Source of the DNA: Bradymonadales bacterium
Lineage (GTDB): Bacteria; Myxococcota_A; UBA9042; PWKZ01
DNA length: 35,470 nt
Assembly: GCA_003559575.1 (NCBI GenBank)
Contig: PWKZ01000147.1
Span: 1-35,470, forward strand
Direction of reading: 5' to 3'
The notes under the pieces were generated by a model, which was not told the origin of the DNA, did not search any database, and was given only the letters and a program-made list of their open reading frames with translations. How positions within the stretch are numbered: the stretch's first letter is position 1; each line of letters begins with the position of its first letter. The position numbers and the translations under genes are program-made. Below are positions 16,809 through 25,206 of the stretch, piece by piece.

Positions 16809-16945
16809 ACAAGTGCGGCGTCACCTTCACCAAATCGATGCTCGACGTAGCGCTGCTACGTCGAGCACTAATTCGTCTGCAGGTGACGCCGCCAATGAGC
16901 GCGGATCCGCGCGCGAATCCCAGGATGGGCCGACGATTATGGACG
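16809..16945 (+). repeat. Dispersed palindromic repeat family 1, copy C (large cruciform-like)
   Basis: Two nested perfect inverted repeats are visible. The outer pair is GCGGCGTCACCT (16815-16826) with AGGTGACGCCGC (16881-16892). The inner pair is TGCTCGACGTAGC (16839-16851) with GCTACGTCGAGCA (16855-16867) around a 3-base loop. The right flank contains 34 bases (16905-16938) identical to 34129-34162 of copy E. With copy 1 of family 2 it fills most of the 308-base gap 16723-17030. Confidence 0.85.
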
Positions 16946-16946
16946 A

Positions 16947-16975
16947 TTGCAACGCCCTACTCCTTGGCTTACACT
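16947..16975 (+). promoter_or_regulatory. Candidate sigma70-type promoter for the pseudokinase gene
   Basis: TTGCAA (16947-16952) and TACACT (16970-16975) are 17 bases apart, about 55 bases upstream of the ATG. The -35 box starts right at the edge of repeat copy C. Confidence 0.45.
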
Positions 16976-17030
16976 CTAAAAGTCGCTTGTTGTGCCTTGC
17001 CGGGCTGTATTTCGCGAATGAGGTGGAGTG

Positions 17031-19094
17031 ATGATAGGACAGGTCGTTGGCGGCAGATACGAGATCGTCTCCCCTTACTTCAAGGACGCCCTCGGGACTA
17101 CTTATGTCGCGCGCACGAGCGAGGGCGGCAAGGTGCTGCTGCTCATTTTATCCGAAGTCGCCGGGGACCGATCCGACTCCGTCCAAAATCTTTTGTCTCA
17201 GGCCGAGCGGCTCCAGGCGTTGTCGAGCGGACACATCGTGTTCGTCAACGGGAGCGGTCTGGCGGGCGAAAACCAGTTTCTCGTGATGCCTTTCCCGGAA
17301 GGTCTCTCGCTGCGCGAAGTGGTCAAACGGGAGCGTGGGCTCGAGACCTCTCGGATAGTCAATATCGCCACTCAGATCGCCCGGGCGGCGGCCGCTGCGG
17401 CCGAGGTGTCGGTTTACCATCACGGCTGGTCATCGGAGCTCATCCGTCTAAACGATGAGGGAGGCCAGAGCGACGTGGTACGGGTGTTGCGCTTTGGGTT
17501 CTCGGATCTACTGCCCGAGTACTCTCCTCGCGACAAGAAAGGGCCTCACTATGGGTTCGCCGAGTATTTGGCCCCCGAGACCTGCAGCGGCAAGGGCCGC
17601 GATGAACGGAGCGAGGTGTACGCCCTCGGCACTCTGATGTATGAGATGGCGGTGGGCAAACCGCCGTTCCAGTCGGTCAACGCCACCACCGCTCTCAAGC
17701 GTCAAATCTACGAGAAGCCGCTACCGCTCCATCTGATCAAGTCCCGCATGGAGCACGTCCATGAGTTCGAGAAGATAGTCCTCAAGGCGCTTCATAAGTT
17801 GCCGGCGCAACGCTACGAGACAATCGGAGAGCTTCGGCAAGCGCTGGAAGTGTTCCGCGCCGAGTTTGTGCCCGAGCAGCGGATCAGCGAACTCGTGGGG
17901 CCGGCGGCGACTCCGAAGTTGTCCGAGACGCGACAGCCCGGCAGCAGCCCGGCCCCCAAGCATCAGACTCTCATTTTCGGGGGGCTCTCGGCCAAGGAGC
18001 TCGAGCAGGTGGCGGCTGAGCCCGAGCCCGAGCCCGAGCCGGCACCCGAGCCGGAACCCGAGCCTGAGCCCGAGCCCGAGCCGCCGGTCGTGGCTCCTGC
18101 CCCGGATCCGGCGCTCGGGCCGATGCCCGCCCCCGAGGGTGCCGATTCAACCCAACAGGCGCAGGCCTCGCCACCTGATCGCTCGGCGACCCCCACCGTC
18201 CCCTCCGCACCGCCGGTCGGGATGCAAGAGGAGCGCGGTGAGAGCCCGAGAGCGAACGACTGGTTCTCGAACCCCTCCGAACAAGCGGCTCGCCGGAGAC
18301 CGGACCTCGATTATCTCGCCGAGCGTCGCTCCGGCGTCTGGTATTGGATCTTGCTCGCGGTCGTCGCGGTGGGTGTCATCGCGTTTGCCATCTGGTTCTT
18401 CATGGACGCCGCGTCGCGAGAACATCACGAGGTGGTGCCGCCCCCCGAGGAGGTGGCCCCTTCGGCGGAGGTTATCGCGGAGTACGAGGGATTGCTCGAA
18501 CGAAGCAAAGCGGCGGAGCGTGACGGCCACCTCGACTTGGCGCTGATAGCGGCGGTGGAAGCGAGCGATTTGGCGCCGCCCGGGGACCAACGCGCAGCGC
18601 GGCAGCGGGCCGCCCTGATGAAAAAAATCACCGAGGAGCGCCGAGCCGAGGAGGAGCGCCGGGCCGAGGAGGAGCGTCAGGCCGAGGAGGAGCGCCGGGC
18701 CGAGGAGGAGCGCCGGGCCGAGGAGGAGCGCCGGGCCGAGGAGGAGCGCCGGGCCGAGGAGGAGGAAGAAGAGCGTCGCTCCGAGGCGATACGACGTAGC
18801 GCCACGCGGTCACGCCCTCCACGGCAGGCTCCGCCGGCGCCACGCCCACCGCGTTCCCCCGCTCCCGAGCCCGCTCAGACTCCCGAAGCCATGGCGGAGC
18901 CCGAGTCGACTACCGCTCCCGGCGACGACCCACAGATCGAGGCGCGGCGCTTCATGCGGCTCGGGATGGAGGCCTATCAACAGGAGCAATTCAGTCTGGC
19001 GGTCCGCCATTTCGAGCGCGCCGCCGAGCTCGATCCCTCCAACCGAGCGATCGGCATGTACCTCCAGCGCGCGCGCGACGCGCTCAATCCATAA
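17031..19094 (+). CDS. Membrane Ser/Thr pseudokinase with Glu/Arg repeats and TPR
   Basis: Residues 7-285 have a eukaryotic-type protein kinase fold (GGRYEI start, EYLAPE activation-segment end, EVYALGTLMYEMAVGKPPF helix). The catalytic residues are gone: the glycine loop reads PYFKDALGTTY, the VAIK lysine is Leu in KVLLLIL, HRDLKxxN is HHGWSSEL (Asp to Gly at 132), and DFG is R154-F-G. Then come a Glu-Pro repeat (about 330-352), a transmembrane helix (about 437-458), a charged EERRAE repeat (about 535-580) likely forming a long helix, and a C-terminal TPR-like pair (about 640-687). It is probably a scaffold or sensor. ATG 17031 has GAGGTGGAG upstream; a GTG precedes it by one codon. Its last 11 bases overlap the convergent gene. 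Confidence 0.88.
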   Translation: MIGQVVGGRYEIVSPYFKDALGTTYVARTSEGGKVLLLILSEVAGDRSDSVQNLLSQAERLQALSSGHIVFVNGSGLAGENQFLVMPFPEGLSLREVVKRERGLETSRIVNIATQIARAAAAAAEVSVYHHGWSSELIRLNDEGGQSDVVRVLRFGFSDLLPEYSPRDKKGPHYGFAEYLAPETCSGKGRDERSEVYALGTLMYEMAVGKPPFQSVNATTALKRQIYEKPLPLHLIKSRMEHVHEFEKIVLKALHKLPAQRYETIGELRQALEVFRAEFVPEQRISELVGPAATPKLSETRQPGSSPAPKHQTLIFGGLSAKELEQVAAEPEPEPEPAPEPEPEPEPEPEPPVVAPAPDPALGPMPAPEGADSTQQAQASPPDRSATPTVPSAPPVGMQEERGESPRANDWFSNPSEQAARRRPDLDYLAERRSGVWYWILLAVVAVGVIAFAIWFFMDAASREHHEVVPPPEEVAPSAEVIAEYEGLLERSKAAERDGHLDLALIAAVEASDLAPPGDQRAARQRAALMKKITEERRAEEERRAEEERQAEEERRAEEERRAEEERRAEEERRAEEEEEERRSEAIRRSATRSRPPRQAPPAPRPPRSPAPEPAQTPEAMAEPESTTAPGDDPQIEARRFMRLGMEAYQQEQFSLAVRHFERAAELDPSNRAIGMYLQRARDALNP
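18633..18770 (+). repeat. 18-base tandem repeat inside the pseudokinase gene
   Basis: About seven near-identical 18-base units encode EERRAE. One unit carries a Gln in place of Arg. This is a coding repeat for a charged helix. Confidence 0.9.
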
Positions 19095-21612
19095 GCGTCG
19101 GTCCATCAGGGGCGGGCACATGGCGCAAGACATGCGCGACCACCGCCGCCACCGTCGTCATATCGATAACCCCCTCGCGTAGCCCCTGGAGATTACGGAT
19201 CGCCTCACCCAGCGAGCGAATGTGTCGCGCCGGGATCGAGGGCATCGGGCGCTTGTCGCTGCGGGCCATCAGGGGAGCGCTCAATCTTCGACAGAGGTTG
19301 CCGGGGATCGCCGCGGTGGGATAGCCGTAGATACGACAGAGCAGCGGTCGCATCTCATAGACCTCGCAGCGGCCCTCGGCGAGCAGGACACACGGGCTCG
19401 ACGGCCGCTCCATCAGTACGCCGAGCTGGGCCGGCGAGGCGCGCCAGATGTCCATCTCGCTGTCATGACGCGGAACTCCCAGTTGCTCGAGGAGTGCCTC
19501 TTGCCGGCCAAGTTGTTCAAGGGCGCGGGTCCGCAGACGCCGCCGGTCTTCATCCGTCGCAAGCAGCGCGCGCACCCCGCGCGCCAGCGCCACCCCCTCC
19601 ACCGGCCAGACCGGTACGAACTGGGCGCAACAGCGCGCGCAGCGCGGCGAGCAGGCCACACCGTGTCGCTCCCTGAAAGATCTGGTCAGCCGCTCGGCGG
19701 CGCCATAGATTCGCATCAGCCGCAGCGCCGTTCGCGACTCGTCGTCAGGGCGCTCGCGGAGGGGCTCGCTCTCGCCGCGGGCGGCATCGCGGGCTCGGGG
19801 GCCTCCTGGTGCGCGGAGCGCCACTACCCGCCGCAGCAGTGAAGCATTGTCGCTGTCGGGATCTTCGAGCGGTGCGCGCCGAACGTCGAGCCGCCCGGCG
19901 GTGAGGCCCGCCCGCGCCAGCCGCTCGTAGGCCAACTCCCGCGACACCGGCCGGTTCAGGAGCGTGCACACGTTGGGGCCCTCAATTACTTCACGAAGCG
20001 CCCTGCCATCGTCGGCGTATTTGCGCCTCCCCGAGGGCGTCACACGCGCGCTCACGCGAGCGACCGTCTGCGGCCACCAACCCCAGACGTCGAGCTCCAA
20101 CGGTAGCGCCGGCAGCGCGCTCAGCAGCGCCAGCCAGGCCTCGAGGGGCTCTTTGTGAGGGAGGCGCGCCCGAGTGACGCCGAGCCGCGCCAGCAACGCC
20201 ACCGCCTCGCGATTCCAGGCAGACAGACGATCTCCGGCGATTGGCGCCAGGCCGAGTTTGGCGGCGATTGCGAGCTGGCCGAGGTCCTCCACCTCGACCG
20301 CCCGCAGGCCACGTCCAGTGAGAGTCTGGAGCAGGCGCTGCAACGCGGCCGTGTCACGCGGGTAGGTGGCGAGGGGGAGAGTGACACGCAGGCGCGCCTG
20401 ATCCGCGTCTGCCGGATAGCTGTCCTGCAGTGCTTGCCAAGCGTGTGGATCCGGCCCGGCCGGAAACGCGGCGACGATATTCGGGTCGTGGGCCAACAGC
20501 CGGCGCGCGGCGCTGTGGTCGCGAACGAGACAGACCACCTCGGTGGTTGGGGCGCTCGGTGTGGCTCCGCCGGTTTCGCAAGCACTGAGGCGCTCCATGA
20601 TTGCGGCCCAGCGCTCTTTGGTCGCCTTGCGGATCGCGTCCCACAGCGCCGAGACTTTTGCGTCCACGTCGGCGACAGGGGCCAGCGGCCCTCCCCGCAA
20701 GGACACCGCGCGGATTTTTGCGTGTCCTTGCGCGTTATCCCATGGCAGATCTCTGATTTTCCGCCAGAGGGCGGGCGTGTCGGTGATCGAGTGATCGAAC
20801 GGCCAGCGGGCCTCCACCAGAGGTCCGCACACCGACCGGGCACGAACCACGAGCTCGCGGCCGCGGCGGTCGTTGTCGACCTCGAGCGAGACGGCCATCG
20901 ATCGGGCCGGGCCGTCGAGCGCGAGCGGCGCCGGGTCAGGCTCATCCGCCGCTTCGGAGGGCGGGATAGTGTCTCGCTGCGTCGGCGGGCGCCCATGCAG
21001 TGCGTGAGCGGTCTCCACCAGAAGATCAATCTCGCCGGATTGTGCGTCGTGATCGATCCGAATGGCGGCCGGCGGTGGCGCTTCAGCGCCACGGCTTTCG
21101 AGCGAAGGTCTCGGCGGGACCTCGAGCGAGATCGGGGAGCCCTCGATGAGCGTGGCTCTCTCCTCTTCAGTGAGGTCGGGCGAGAGGGCGACACGGGCGA
21201 GCCCAAGCCCCGCCACGAGCGCGAGCGCCTCGCGGCATGTCACCCCCGCCTTGGGGCTCAAGTAGAGCGGGACCTCCGGCAGCTCTTGGCGCAACAGTCC
21301 CACGAGCCCCAGATCGAGGACCTCGATCGCCTCGATCCCGCTCAGCAGATAATTCCAAAGAGTATGGGCCGCCGTCGCCAAATCTTGCTGGGGGATGTGC
21401 TCGTCGAGCGTCACCGAGAGCGAGACTCCGCGCGCCTCGGCGGCGCCCAGGAGCCGCGGGAGCAGGTCGGTCGAAAACGGGCTTGAAGACCCCTCGGTCA
21501 CTTTGAGGCGCAACCGAAGCTCGTCGGCCCCGGCCCGCAGGGCGGCCGCAAACCCCTCGAGATCGCCCACCACGACCACCACGCGGGGGCTTTGGGTTTC
21601 AGCTTGCACCAT
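19084..21612 (-). CDS. U32-peptidase-like protein fused to a YkgJ-type Fe/Zn-binding domain
   Basis: The N-terminus (VVVVGDLEGFAAALRAGADE) and LSPKAGVTCREAL resemble peptidase U32 barrels, and a second barrel-like half appears at about residues 400-560 (RAVEVEDLGQLAIAAKLGL, LELDVWGWWPQTVARVS). Known U32 proteins such as RlhA, TrhP and UbiU/UbiV act in RNA or quinone hydroxylation. From residue 654 a YkgJ-like domain begins: C654, C658, C661 and C662 (CxxxCxxCC), then C741, C749 and C759 with RPLLCRIYGYP. Such domains are thought to bind Fe-S or zinc. At 842 aa the fusion is long. ATG 21612 has GAGG only one base away; an in-frame GTG directly after it would be better spaced, so the start may shift by one codon. 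Confidence 0.75.
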   Translation of the reverse strand: MVQAETQSPRVVVVVGDLEGFAAALRAGADELRLRLKVTEGSSSPFSTDLLPRLLGAAEARGVSLSVTLDEHIPQQDLATAAHTLWNYLLSGIEAIEVLDLGLVGLLRQELPEVPLYLSPKAGVTCREALALVAGLGLARVALSPDLTEEERATLIEGSPISLEVPPRPSLESRGAEAPPPAAIRIDHDAQSGEIDLLVETAHALHGRPPTQRDTIPPSEAADEPDPAPLALDGPARSMAVSLEVDNDRRGRELVVRARSVCGPLVEARWPFDHSITDTPALWRKIRDLPWDNAQGHAKIRAVSLRGGPLAPVADVDAKVSALWDAIRKATKERWAAIMERLSACETGGATPSAPTTEVVCLVRDHSAARRLLAHDPNIVAAFPAGPDPHAWQALQDSYPADADQARLRVTLPLATYPRDTAALQRLLQTLTGRGLRAVEVEDLGQLAIAAKLGLAPIAGDRLSAWNREAVALLARLGVTRARLPHKEPLEAWLALLSALPALPLELDVWGWWPQTVARVSARVTPSGRRKYADDGRALREVIEGPNVCTLLNRPVSRELAYERLARAGLTAGRLDVRRAPLEDPDSDNASLLRRVVALRAPGGPRARDAARGESEPLRERPDDESRTALRLMRIYGAAERLTRSFRERHGVACSPRCARCCAQFVPVWPVEGVALARGVRALLATDEDRRRLRTRALEQLGRQEALLEQLGVPRHDSEMDIWRASPAQLGVLMERPSSPCVLLAEGRCEVYEMRPLLCRIYGYPTAAIPGNLCRRLSAPLMARSDKRPMPSIPARHIRSLGEAIRNLQGLREGVIDMTTVAAVVAHVLRHVPAPDGPTLMD

Positions 21613-21698
21613 GCCTCATCTCTGCGCCGCCCTGGGGACTAAGAGCGCCCCACCCCTCCAACGCTAACCCAAAACCTTACGAAAGACATACTGCGAAG

Positions 21699-21728
21699 TT
21701 GATCGATGATCATGCGCTTTGCTAGTGT
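21699..21728 (+). promoter_or_regulatory. Possible promoter upstream of xseB
   Basis: TTGATC (21699-21704) and TAGTGT (21723-21728) lie 18 bases apart, about 110 bases before the xseB start. Both boxes are imperfect. Confidence 0.25.
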
Positions 21729-21783
21729 GCTGTTTTGAGAAACGGCTCTCACCGAGCGACCGTGGCAGTTCGGGATCATTGCA

Positions 21784-21819
21784 AAGTCCCCCGCTCCAAG
21801 CCCGGGTTGGAGGGGACTT
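21784..21819 (+). promoter_or_regulatory. Hairpin in the xseB leader
   Basis: AAGTCCCC (21784-21791) and TCCAA (21795-21799) pair with TTGGAGGGGACTT (21807-21819) as a 13-bp stem with a 3-base bulge. It ends 20 bases before the TTG start and has no T run after it, so a leader element is more likely than a terminator. Confidence 0.4.
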
Positions 21820-21839
21820 ATTCGAAAGTGAGTTGAGCC

Positions 21840-22157
21840 TTGGACAACCAGAAGCCAGACAAGGAACCCGATGTGGGTAAGAGTGCGAGCGAGGGGGCCG
21901 AGCCGGCGTTCGAGTTGGTGCTGACGGAACTCGAGGAGATAGTCGAACGCCTCGAGACCGGCCAACAGCCGCTCACCGAGTCGCTCGCGGCGTTCGAGCG
22001 TGGCATCGAGTTGGCGCGCATCGCCGAGGAGCGGCTCGACAAGGCCGAGGAGCGCATCGAGGTGCTCGTCAAAGGTGCTTCGGGGGAGCTTGGGGTGCGT
22101 CCATTTGCCGAGCAATACCCGGATGTCGACTCCGTCCCGACAGATGATGACCTCTGA
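21840..22157 (+). CDS. xseB: Exodeoxyribonuclease VII small subunit
   Basis: The core FELVLTELEEIVERLETG, then LTESLAAFERGIELARIAEERLDKAEERIEVL, is the coiled-coil hairpin of XseB, which binds the XseA nuclease subunit to degrade single-stranded DNA. Length (105 aa) is slightly above the usual 80 or so because of an acidic N-terminus. TTG 21840 is the outermost start; GTG 21873 has AAGGA about eight bases upstream and would give 94 aa, so the start is open. It overlaps tlyA. In many bacteria ispA and dxs lie between these genes; here they are absent. Confidence 0.92.
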   Translation: MDNQKPDKEPDVGKSASEGAEPAFELVLTELEEIVERLETGQQPLTESLAAFERGIELARIAEERLDKAEERIEVLVKGASGELGVRPFAEQYPDVDSVPTDDDL

Positions 22158-22902
22158 GCGTATTGATCGGCTGCTGGTTCAGCGCGGCTTCGCAGAGAGC
22201 CGTGAGCGCGCGGCGGCGCTCGTCATGGCCGGGCTGGTGCTGGTGGACGAGCGGCGGATCGACAAGCCCGGGACCAAGGTGGCGCCGGATGCGCCGGTGC
22301 GGCTCAAAGGCAGCCACAACCCCTACGTTTCGCGCGGGGGCTTGAAACTGAAAGGGGCGCTCGAGTCGTTCGCGATCAACGTCGAAGGGCGGGTCTGCCT
22401 GGACGTGGGGGCTTCGACCGGGGGGTTCACCGACTGCCTGCTCCAGCACGGCGCGCGGCGCGTTTACGCGCTCGATGTGGGCCGTGGATTGTTGGCGTGG
22501 AAGATCGCCGGGGACCCTCGGGTGGTGGCCATCGAGCGCACCAACGCGCGCACCTGGGACGGCGCCGAGCTCACTGAAAGACCCGATTTGTTGGTCATCG
22601 ACGCGTCGTTCATCTCGCTGCGCTTGCTTCTGCCCAATCTTGTGGCGCTTGTGCCCTGCGCCGAGGTCTTGGCGTTGGTCAAGCCGCAGTTCGAGGTGGG
22701 CCGGGAGAGAGTCGGCAAAGGGGGAGTGGTCCGTGACGAGGCGCTCCGGCAAAGCGCCGTCGATGAGGTCCTCGCGGCGGCCAAGACTTTGGGCTACCGC
22801 TGTCTCGGGCAGGTGGATTCAGCCGTCGCCGGGCCGAAAGGTAATCGCGAGATCTTCGTCCGGCTCGCGCCGGTGGCGGCAGAGGACGCGCCGTCGCCCT
22901 AA
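22147..22902 (+). CDS. tlyA: TlyA-family rRNA 2'-O-methyltransferase (hemolysin A-like)
   Basis: Residues 1-60 are an S4 RNA-binding domain (ERIDRLLVQRGFAESRERA, then VLVDERRIDKPG). The FtsJ-like methyltransferase follows with CLDVGASTGGFTDCLLQ (SAM loop), YALDVGRG, LLVIDASFISL and LALVKPQFE. TlyA methylates ribose positions in 16S and 23S rRNA. Length (251 aa) is standard. ATG 22147 (or 22144) lies within the end of xseB, an 11-14-base overlap, so translation is probably coupled. No convincing Shine-Dalgarno is seen. Confidence 0.93.
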   Translation: MTSERIDRLLVQRGFAESRERAAALVMAGLVLVDERRIDKPGTKVAPDAPVRLKGSHNPYVSRGGLKLKGALESFAINVEGRVCLDVGASTGGFTDCLLQHGARRVYALDVGRGLLAWKIAGDPRVVAIERTNARTWDGAELTERPDLLVIDASFISLRLLLPNLVALVPCAEVLALVKPQFEVGRERVGKGGVVRDEALRQSAVDEVLAAAKTLGYRCLGQVDSAVAGPKGNREIFVRLAPVAAEDAPSP

Positions 22903-22929
22903 TGCCCTCAATCCCTCCCCCAAACGAGG

Positions 22930-23664
22930 TCAACGAGCGGATTTGAGTGTGGTCAGGTAGTAATCCTCGAGTGTTCGCCCTTCGGTGCGCAACCCATTGA
23001 GCGCGTCGCGGTCGAGCGAGTCCACCAGCCGTCCTTGGTGCAGTAGCAGGATCTTCGTGCAGAGCCGCTCCATCGTCCAAAGCAGGTGACTCGTGAGAAT
23101 GACGGCGTTTCCCTGGGCGGCGTGATCCTCGATCATCCGCTGGACCGTGGCCGAGGATTGGGGGTCGAGCCCGTTCAACGACTCGTCGAGCAACAGCAGC
23201 GGCGGCGCGCCGACGAGTGCCACGGCGATGGCCAGCTTGCGCGCCATTCCCTCGGAGTACTCCCGCGCCAGCCGATCGCTGTGTTCGGAGAGCTCAAGCG
23301 CGTCGAGGAGCTTTGCTGCGCGCTCGCGCCCGGCGGCGGGCGTGAGCCCACTCAGCTCGGCGGCCAGCGCCAGAATCTCATTGGCCGTCAGAAACGGAAA
23401 CAAGACGATTCTTTGGGGGACATGGCCCACCTGCCGGTGAGCCTTCATGTTTGCCGCGCTTACCTCAGAGCCGGCGATTCGCACCCGGCCTCGATCAGCC
23501 AACAGCTCACCGCAGATAATCGCCTGGGCGGTCGATTTACCCGCTCCATTGGGGCCGATGAGCCCCACGATCTCGCCCGGCCTTGCTTGGAATGAGATAC
23601 CGTCGAGGGCTTTCAACCGGCCGAACCGCTTTGTGACATCGAGGACTTCAAGCAGAGGAGTCAT
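22930..23664 (-). CDS. ABC transporter ATP-binding protein
   Basis: Walker A is GPNGAGKST and Walker B is LLLLDESLNGLD; the signature motif reads YSEGMARKLAIA, a variant of LSGGQ common in ABC-2 exporters. The switch His is in ILTSHLL. Length (244 aa) is normal. ATG 23664 is chosen because GGAAGTTAGG precedes it; the open frame extends four codons further. It starts one base after the permease stop, so the two form one transporter. The cargo cannot be inferred. Confidence 0.93.
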   Translation of the reverse strand: MTPLLEVLDVTKRFGRLKALDGISFQARPGEIVGLIGPNGAGKSTAQAIICGELLADRGRVRIAGSEVSAANMKAHRQVGHVPQRIVLFPFLTANEILALAAELSGLTPAAGRERAAKLLDALELSEHSDRLAREYSEGMARKLAIAVALVGAPPLLLLDESLNGLDPQSSATVQRMIEDHAAQGNAVILTSHLLWTMERLCTKILLLHQGRLVDSLDRDALNGLRTEGRTLEDYYLTTLKSAR

Positions 23665-23665
23665 C

Positions 23666-25069
23666 CTAACTTCCAATCAAGACCAACGTGAGCGCCACAA
23701 GCAGCCAGGCGCCGCGGTTGGCCCACGGCAACCAGGCGCCGCTGCGACGGCCGCGGATCCATAGATAGAGGAGCGAAGCCAGCAGCCCCGCGCCGACTCC
23801 GATCATCAAGAGCAGCAGCACACCGACCGGTTGGGCGGTCTTGATCCCATAACCGGCGGCCACGCTGATCGTGATCGGGAGCTGGTGGGTCAACGCGATG
23901 AGCACGCGCGCCGTGGTGAGCGCCGCCGCCGGGGGCCTGAAAAGGGCGTCGCAGCCCGGGGGAGACAACTCCCGGCCGGTCAGGCGGTAGATCGGAGTCA
24001 GCACCACGGCGACGGCAAGCAAGAGCAGCATCGCGTTCCAGGCCAAGAGCGCATCAAGGGGCAGTGTGGTGGCGAGGTTGAACCAGAAGAGGGCGCCGCT
24101 CGCCAGCACTGTAAACATCAAATCCAAGCGGTGGCGGCGACGCAAATTGAGCAGCATGGCAAGATAGAGCCCCCGCAGCGGTGGGCTGAAAAGGCGCGCC
24201 GGCGATTGCGCGTAGACTCTCACAGGCAGTGGCCCTTCGCGCCACGGCGGCAGCATCTCAGCCTCGCGGAAGCGCGCCCGAATGGCGCGCCAACTCCTCT
24301 TGAACAGCGCGGCCGAGTGCAGCACGAAGCCTGCGATGGCAGTAAAGACCAGGAGCGTACCCACCAACGCCGGCCCCGCTTGGCCGCTCGAAGAGAGCAG
24401 TGGTCGAAAGGCCTGCGCGAGCAGAATGGCGGCGCTCAGGCCGACTGCGAACACCGCCGCCGGCGAGTAGAGCATCAGCGCCGCCGAGTCGACTCGCATC
24501 CCGGCGCCGAAGAACTCTTTGATGAGTGAGGTGCCACGCAGCAGGCTCACTCCGGCCAAGGTGTGCAACCACAGCCCTGCCGCCGGCGTCAGCAGCCATA
24601 CAAGTGAGTCGATGGCGAACTCGACCGCCAACGCGCGCGGCGCCACCTCAATGAGTGGCGCCTGGAGCAGCGCGAGCGCCGCGAGGAGCGGCAGGTGGGC
24701 GAGATAGAGTGCCCCCAGACGGTCGATGAAGAGGCTCCGGGAGTCGAAGGGCAGCGCGGCGAGGTTGGTGGCGCCGCGGGCGCGGTAGAGCACTTCGAAG
24801 CTGCCGGCCCCAATGAGGAAGCACATCGCGGCGCGCAGCAGATAGCCGCGCTCGGCCAGCGCTTCGGCCAGCGCCTCCGGGGGCAAGTCGGCCGGCGGCA
24901 GAGTCGTTTGGCCCAGCATGAACAGCGCCGCCCCAAGGCCCCCGAGCCCGGGCACGAGTAGCCAGGGCAACAGGCCGCGGCCTGCGACCCGGAGGCGGTT
25001 CTTGCGTTCAAGGGCACGCAGCCGAACAATTACCCGCCACATACCTCGTCGCTCGCCATCGCCGCGCAT
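23666..25069 (-). CDS. ABC-2-like permease (467 aa)
   Basis: About ten hydrophobic segments are spread over the whole length, the first at about residues 34-54. There is no family motif I can name, but direct coupling to an ABC ATPase (stop and start one base apart) marks it as the membrane partner. ATG 25069 has GGGGAGGT eight bases upstream, clearly better than the inner ATG at 25042. Polytopic membrane protein is certain; direction and substrate of transport are not. Confidence 0.82.
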   Translation of the reverse strand: MRGDGERRGMWRVIVRLRALERKNRLRVAGRGLLPWLLVPGLGGLGAALFMLGQTTLPPADLPPEALAEALAERGYLLRAAMCFLIGAGSFEVLYRARGATNLAALPFDSRSLFIDRLGALYLAHLPLLAALALLQAPLIEVAPRALAVEFAIDSLVWLLTPAAGLWLHTLAGVSLLRGTSLIKEFFGAGMRVDSAALMLYSPAAVFAVGLSAAILLAQAFRPLLSSSGQAGPALVGTLLVFTAIAGFVLHSAALFKRSWRAIRARFREAEMLPPWREGPLPVRVYAQSPARLFSPPLRGLYLAMLLNLRRRHRLDLMFTVLASGALFWFNLATTLPLDALLAWNAMLLLLAVAVVLTPIYRLTGRELSPPGCDALFRPPAAALTTARVLIALTHQLPITISVAAGYGIKTAQPVGVLLLLMIGVGAGLLASLLYLWIRGRRSGAWLPWANRGAWLLVALTLVLIGS

Positions 25070-25206
25070 TCAACCGCACCTCCCCACCAGACCAAACCAA
25101 ACAAACCAAAGAGGAGACCTTGACCCTTGATTGGCCATTGGTCAAGCTTCGCTGGTGCGGGTCTCGCGCACCCATCACCCGCAGAGCGCGCGCCTGGAGA
25201 TCGCCG

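Noticed and set aside
16723-17030. Small RNA gene in the long intergenic gap
   Set aside because: The foldback is explained by dispersed repeat copy C, which recurs at four other places; no separate promoter-terminator unit is seen.
20155-21486. 443-codon plus-strand frame inside the U32/YkgJ gene
   Set aside because: Composition is Arg-rich shadow type, and the minus-strand frame has the paired cysteine motifs and barrel pattern.
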